From Acidimicrobiia bacterium (GTDB lineage Bacteria; Actinomycetota; Acidimicrobiia; Acidimicrobiales; Ilumatobacteraceae): a stretch of 8,710 nt of DNA. The notes beneath the pieces were generated by a model. The model was not told the origin of the DNA and did not search any database. It saw only the letters and a program-made list of their open reading frames with translations. Below, one piece after another: positions 6,163 to 8,710 of this stretch. Where the stretch lies: contig RFMT01000196.1 in assembly GCA_009927565.1 (NCBI GenBank), positions 1 through 8,710 of the forward strand. Reading direction: 5' to 3'. How positions within the stretch are numbered: the first letter of the stretch is position 1; each line of letters starts with the position of its first letter. Made by a program: the position numbers and the translations under genes.

Positions 6163-8097
6163 CTAGCTAGTGCGGGTTTGCACAATTTTGGTGCCAAAAT
6201 CTCGGGCCAAAATCGGTTCGCCGACAAAATTGCCTTGAACAAAGTCGCATCCGAGCAGCCGAAGTCGCTGCGCCTGATCTTGAGTTGTGACCCACTCGGC
6301 GACAACTGACATATTTAGCGAGTGCGCCAGTTGAATCACCGAGCGAACAATCGGGTCATCTGCACCTTGGTTGCCGATGTCTCTAATAAATGTGCCGTCT
6401 AGTTTGAGATAGTCGGCGACGAAGTTGCGCAGGTTTACCAAAGAAGAAAAACCTGTACCAAAGTCGTCGATCGACATTTTGACGCCATGTCGCTTGAGCG
6501 CATTTAAGGTGCGCACAACACCGCCTTTGTCGTCAAGCAAAGTGGTTTCGGTGACTTCAAGATCGATCTGGTGTGGCTCGAGCATTGTGTCGTGCAGAGC
6601 CGCCATCGTGCGCTCGACAAAAGTTGCATCGCCGAGTTGACGGGCCGAGACATTTATATGCATTACGAACGAACCATCAATTGCGCCTGCATCAAGCCAA
6701 GTTCGCATGTCGTTGCAGGCTTGGCGAGTTACCCAGTCACCTATTGGTCCAATTAAGCCTGATTCTTCGGCGAGACTCAAAAAAATTGGTGGCGTTAGAA
6801 CCCCGCGATCTGGGTGTTGCCAGCGCAACAATGCTTCGGCGCCCGCAGTGCGACCAGTGTGGGTCGAAACTATTGGTTGATAGACGAGAAACAACTGATC
6901 AGTCGCGAGTGCACGCTCAAGTTGTGAACTGAGAGCACTTTTTTCGCGCGCGTTTGCGCTCATCTCTTCGCTGTACATTTCGCAGCGTCCGCGACCGCGT
7001 TGCTTTGCGCGGTACATTGCGCTGTCGGCGTGATGCAAAAGTGTAACGGCCGCATCGGCACTGGACATTTCGCTTAGCAATGCAGAATTCGCCATGGCGA
7101 TGCCGATGCTGGCACTTGTTTCAATTTCAAATCCTTGCAAGATCTGTTGACCCGTCACGGCGGCGCGCATGCGGTTGGCGACGTCCATAGCTATTTGTTC
7201 GTCACCGAGACCGTCGCAGAGAATCACGAACTCGTCGCCGCCGATTCGAGCAACAACATCTGATGGGCGAGTGGCACTAACTAGTCGCTTGGCCATGTTC
7301 ACGATTAGTTGATCACCGACACCGTGCCCAATCGTGTCGTTGACATCTTTGAGTTTGTCGAGGTCGACGAAGAGAACAGTAACGCCACGTTTTAGCGTTC
7401 GTGAGCGATCTAGGGCCTCTGAGAGTTTGCGAAGAAACAAGACTCGATTCGGCAAGTTCGTAAGAGCATCGTGCGTGGCTTGTCGTTGAAGCTCTTCTTG
7501 GGTTTGTTTTGCTTCAGTTATGTCTCGTGCGATCGCCGAATAGTGCTCGATTGCGCCGTTCGCATCACGCACGATTTGCAGCACAACATCGAGCGTGCGC
7601 ATGATCGAGTCGTTACCGCGAAAGCCAACTTCGCCTTGCCATCGATTCGAGGTTGTACTTGAAATTAACTCGCGTGGAATCTGATCGCGAATCGCTTGAA
7701 TAAAAGTTTGCACTGCAGCGTCGTTGAGACCCGGGGTTTCACTTTTGCCGACAAGTTGCTGGGCATAGTCATTGGCGAACATCAATGAACCAGCCCGATC
7801 AAAAACAAGAATTGCGTCATGTGATGCATCAAGCAGCCCGATCAATTGTTCGCTAAGAACTCTTCGGCTTACTGCTTGAGTTACATCATGAGCGGTGCCA
7901 ACGTAACCAGTGACTCGGCCTGCATTATCTTTTTTTGCCTGAAGCGAAACCAAAACCCACGTAACTTCGCCAGTTGGTTGCCACAATCGAAATTCAAAGT
8001 TGAAGTTCGATGAGGTTTGCTTGGCGAGTTGCCATGCACGCTCGGCCGCAGTTCGTTCGGCGGGTTGCGCGTTCACCCACGGTGCGCTTCCGACCAC
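6163..8097 (-). CDS. PAS-PAS-GGDEF-EAL cyclic-di-GMP signalling protein (5' end unresolved)
   Basis: Likely makes and/or degrades cyclic di-GMP in response to a signal sensed by PAS domains; no membrane segment or signal peptide, so cytosolic. Counting 644 residues from the GTG at 8097: the rest of a first PAS domain (to about 75), a second PAS (about 83-195), GGDEF (about 207-370) and EAL (about 388-633). GGDEF (286-290) is intact, and an RxxD inhibitory site (277-280) lies five residues before it, so the cyclase looks active and product-inhibited. The EAL domain keeps EALLRW (421-426), Asn482, Glu514/Glu517, DDFGTG (544-549), Lys565 and Gln621, but the usual EGVET reads EWVTT (601-605). The GTG start cuts the first PAS domain in half and has no Shine-Dalgarno site; the coherent frame continues upstream to 8241 (see separate entry). 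The gene is convergent with the LCP gene, 36 bases apart, and downstream of a PEBP gene. Confidence 0.88.
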   Translation of the reverse strand: MVGSAPWVNAQPAERTAAERAWQLAKQTSSNFNFEFRLWQPTGEVTWVLVSLQAKKDNAGRVTGYVGTAHDVTQAVSRRVLSEQLIGLLDASHDAILVFDRAGSLMFANDYAQQLVGKSETPGLNDAAVQTFIQAIRDQIPRELISSTTSNRWQGEVGFRGNDSIMRTLDVVLQIVRDANGAIEHYSAIARDITEAKQTQEELQRQATHDALTNLPNRVLFLRKLSEALDRSRTLKRGVTVLFVDLDKLKDVNDTIGHGVGDQLIVNMAKRLVSATRPSDVVARIGGDEFVILCDGLGDEQIAMDVANRMRAAVTGQQILQGFEIETSASIGIAMANSALLSEMSSADAAVTLLHHADSAMYRAKQRGRGRCEMYSEEMSANAREKSALSSQLERALATDQLFLVYQPIVSTHTGRTAGAEALLRWQHPDRGVLTPPIFLSLAEESGLIGPIGDWVTRQACNDMRTWLDAGAIDGSFVMHINVSARQLGDATFVERTMAALHDTMLEPHQIDLEVTETTLLDDKGGVVRTLNALKRHGVKMSIDDFGTGFSSLVNLRNFVADYLKLDGTFIRDIGNQGADDPIVRSVIQLAHSLNMSVVAEWVTTQDQAQRLRLLGCDFVQGNFVGEPILARDFGTKIVQTRTS

Positions 8098-8241
8098 AAG
8101 CGGTGCGCCTGCGAGCGCAAGTGCGCGAAATGAGTCATTTGCCCCGACCAGTCGGGCGTCTAGATCGGTCTCAAATAATGAGATTGGAAGGGAAGCGAAG
8201 TTTTGGTCTATGCCTAAATCTTGGCAGACGGCAAGCGTCTT
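8098..8241 (-). other. In-frame upstream extension coding the first half of PAS domain 1
   Basis: These 48 codons are open and in frame with the GGDEF-EAL protein and begin immediately after the PEBP stop codon (TAA, 8242-8244). They encode a typical PAS start: LPISLFETDLDARLVGAND (codons for about 8134-8190), then SFRALALAG, running on without a break into the residues after 8097. They contain no ATG, GTG or TTG in frame; the only rare start candidates are ATA (8209-8211), ATC (8182-8184) and CTG (8149-8151), and the last two fall inside the PAS domain. The frame is almost certainly coding, but I cannot say how translation begins. Confidence 0.75.
8226..8240. other. Small stem-loop between the PEBP stop and the PAS reading frame
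   Basis: AGACG (8226-8230) and CGTCT (8236-8240) form a five-base perfect inverted repeat around a five-base loop. On the minus strand it comes two bases after the PEBP stop codon. On the plus strand it is followed by TTT, but no plus-strand gene ends here. It is too short to call a terminator and may be chance. Confidence 0.25.
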
Positions 8242-8710
8242 TTATGGGTTTTGAACGAAGAATCGGGTTTCGGCAGAGTCGAAGGCCGATGCCTGAATTG
8301 CGGTCAACAAAAGTTTTGAACTCTCGAGCGATTGTGGTTCGGGTACGAACTCGATCATCTGGTCAACTGCGTAAACCACCAAAACGAATTCGTGAATCTC
8401 ACTGTCGGTAATGCACGGGCCGTTGTATCCATCCACGATTGTGTCGCCGTTGAATGCCGCTCCAACTATTGCGCCCGCAGGTAAGCCACCTTCTTGAACA
8501 ATTATTGACTCTGGGGCTAAATTCGCCACCACCCAGAGTGGTTGGTCGGGGCGCGTGGTTTCGCTGAGTGAAATCGCAAGACTTTTTGCTCCTGCCGGCA
8601 CGTTTGAAATTGTCAATGCTGGTGAGACATTCGAACCTAAGCATGTATGTCGTGGATCAAGTGAGCCGCTGTCGACCCAAGTGCCGCTGACAGAGAACAG
8701 ATTCGTCGCC
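8242..8710 (-). CDS. PEBP (YbhB/YbcL, Raf-kinase-inhibitor-like) family protein, 5' end beyond the window
   Basis: Phosphatidylethanolamine-binding-protein fold; the bacterial members have no well-established single function. About 155 codons plus the stop are visible. The open frame runs through the window edge, so the TTG at 8616 is not the real start. Upstream of it the frame reads GTWVDSGSLDPRHTCLGSN and then VSPALTISNVPAG, matching the family pattern of an N-terminal strand, a TCxG turn and the SPxL..NVPAG motif. GPC followed by H (GPCITDSEIH, about 8392-8421) matches the usual GPCPP..H segment, and the chain then ends normally for the family. However, the usual DPDAP segment reads SETTRPDQP, and the usual HW reads LW. 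Whether it has a signal peptide or lipobox cannot be seen. Its TAA stop is in frame with the following PAS-GGDEF-EAL gene. Confidence 0.8.
   Translation of the reverse strand, partial: ATNLFSVSGTWVDSGSLDPRHTCLGSNVSPALTISNVPAGAKSLAISLSETTRPDQPLWVVANLAPESIIVQEGGLPAGAIVGAAFNGDTIVDGYNGPCITDSEIHEFVLVVYAVDQMIEFVPEPQSLESSKLLLTAIQASAFDSAETRFFVQNP

Noticed and set aside
6140..6166. Possible bidirectional terminator between the convergent LCP and GGDEF-EAL genes
   Set aside because: CTGGCTC can pair with GAGCTAG (seven pairs, one G-U) across a 13-base loop, but there is no T-run on either strand, and the arm includes the stop codon of the minus-strand gene. Too weak to call.
8010..8411. Plus-strand open frame of 133 codons opposite the PAS/PEBP junction
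   Set aside because: It is Arg-rich, low in recognisable motifs, and lies opposite well-supported PAS and PEBP coding sequence; a shadow frame.
8614..8616. TTG as the start of the PEBP gene
   Set aside because: The frame continues upstream to the window edge with typical PEBP N-terminal sequence, so this codon is an internal leucine.

Overview
The window looks like ordinary chromosomal DNA of a moderate-GC member of the Actinomycetota, possibly a freshwater Acidimicrobiia/Ilumatobacter-like lineage. This placement is inference. It rests on the actinobacterial-type DapD, an AccA3-like biotin carboxylase fused to its biotin carrier domain, an LCP protein directly behind birA, and several GTG starts. 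There are no insertion sequences, CRISPR arrays, tRNA or rRNA genes. Coding density is very high: the gaps between recognised genes are 75, 18, 11 and 36 bases, plus one unresolved junction near the right end.

Left half, minus strand, in transcription order: an acyl-CoA carboxylase alpha chain (2546-4297), lysyl-tRNA synthetase lysS (929-2470) and tetrahydrodipicolinate N-succinyltransferase dapD (3-929). The lysS stop and dapD start share one base, so a lysine-biosynthesis enzyme is coupled to the enzyme that charges tRNA with lysine.

Centre, plus strand: birA (4316-5092) starts 18 bases from the carboxylase and is divergent from it. The ligase therefore sits back to back with a gene encoding its probable substrate, the carrier lysine in EAMKM. 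Behind birA follows a membrane-anchored LytR-CpsA-Psr (LCP) protein (5104-6126), which probably attaches glycopolymers to the cell wall. The 18-base divergent gap contains overlapping -10-like sequences on both strands and no Shine-Dalgarno site, which suggests short or absent mRNA leaders.

Right part, minus strand, convergent with the LCP gene: a PEBP (YbhB/YbcL-like) protein that runs off the right edge (8242 to beyond 8710), then a PAS-PAS-GGDEF-EAL cyclic-di-GMP protein (6163-8097 from its first standard start codon). The first PAS domain clearly continues upstream of that start, in frame, to the PEBP stop codon, and no ATG, GTG or TTG lies between. Either translation starts at a non-standard codon, the TAA is read through, or there is a mutation or assembly error. 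This is the most unusual feature of the window. The EAL domain also has an altered EGVET motif (EWVTT), and the PEBP domain has lost its usual DPD and HW pocket residues. I found no convincing new multi-gene system.
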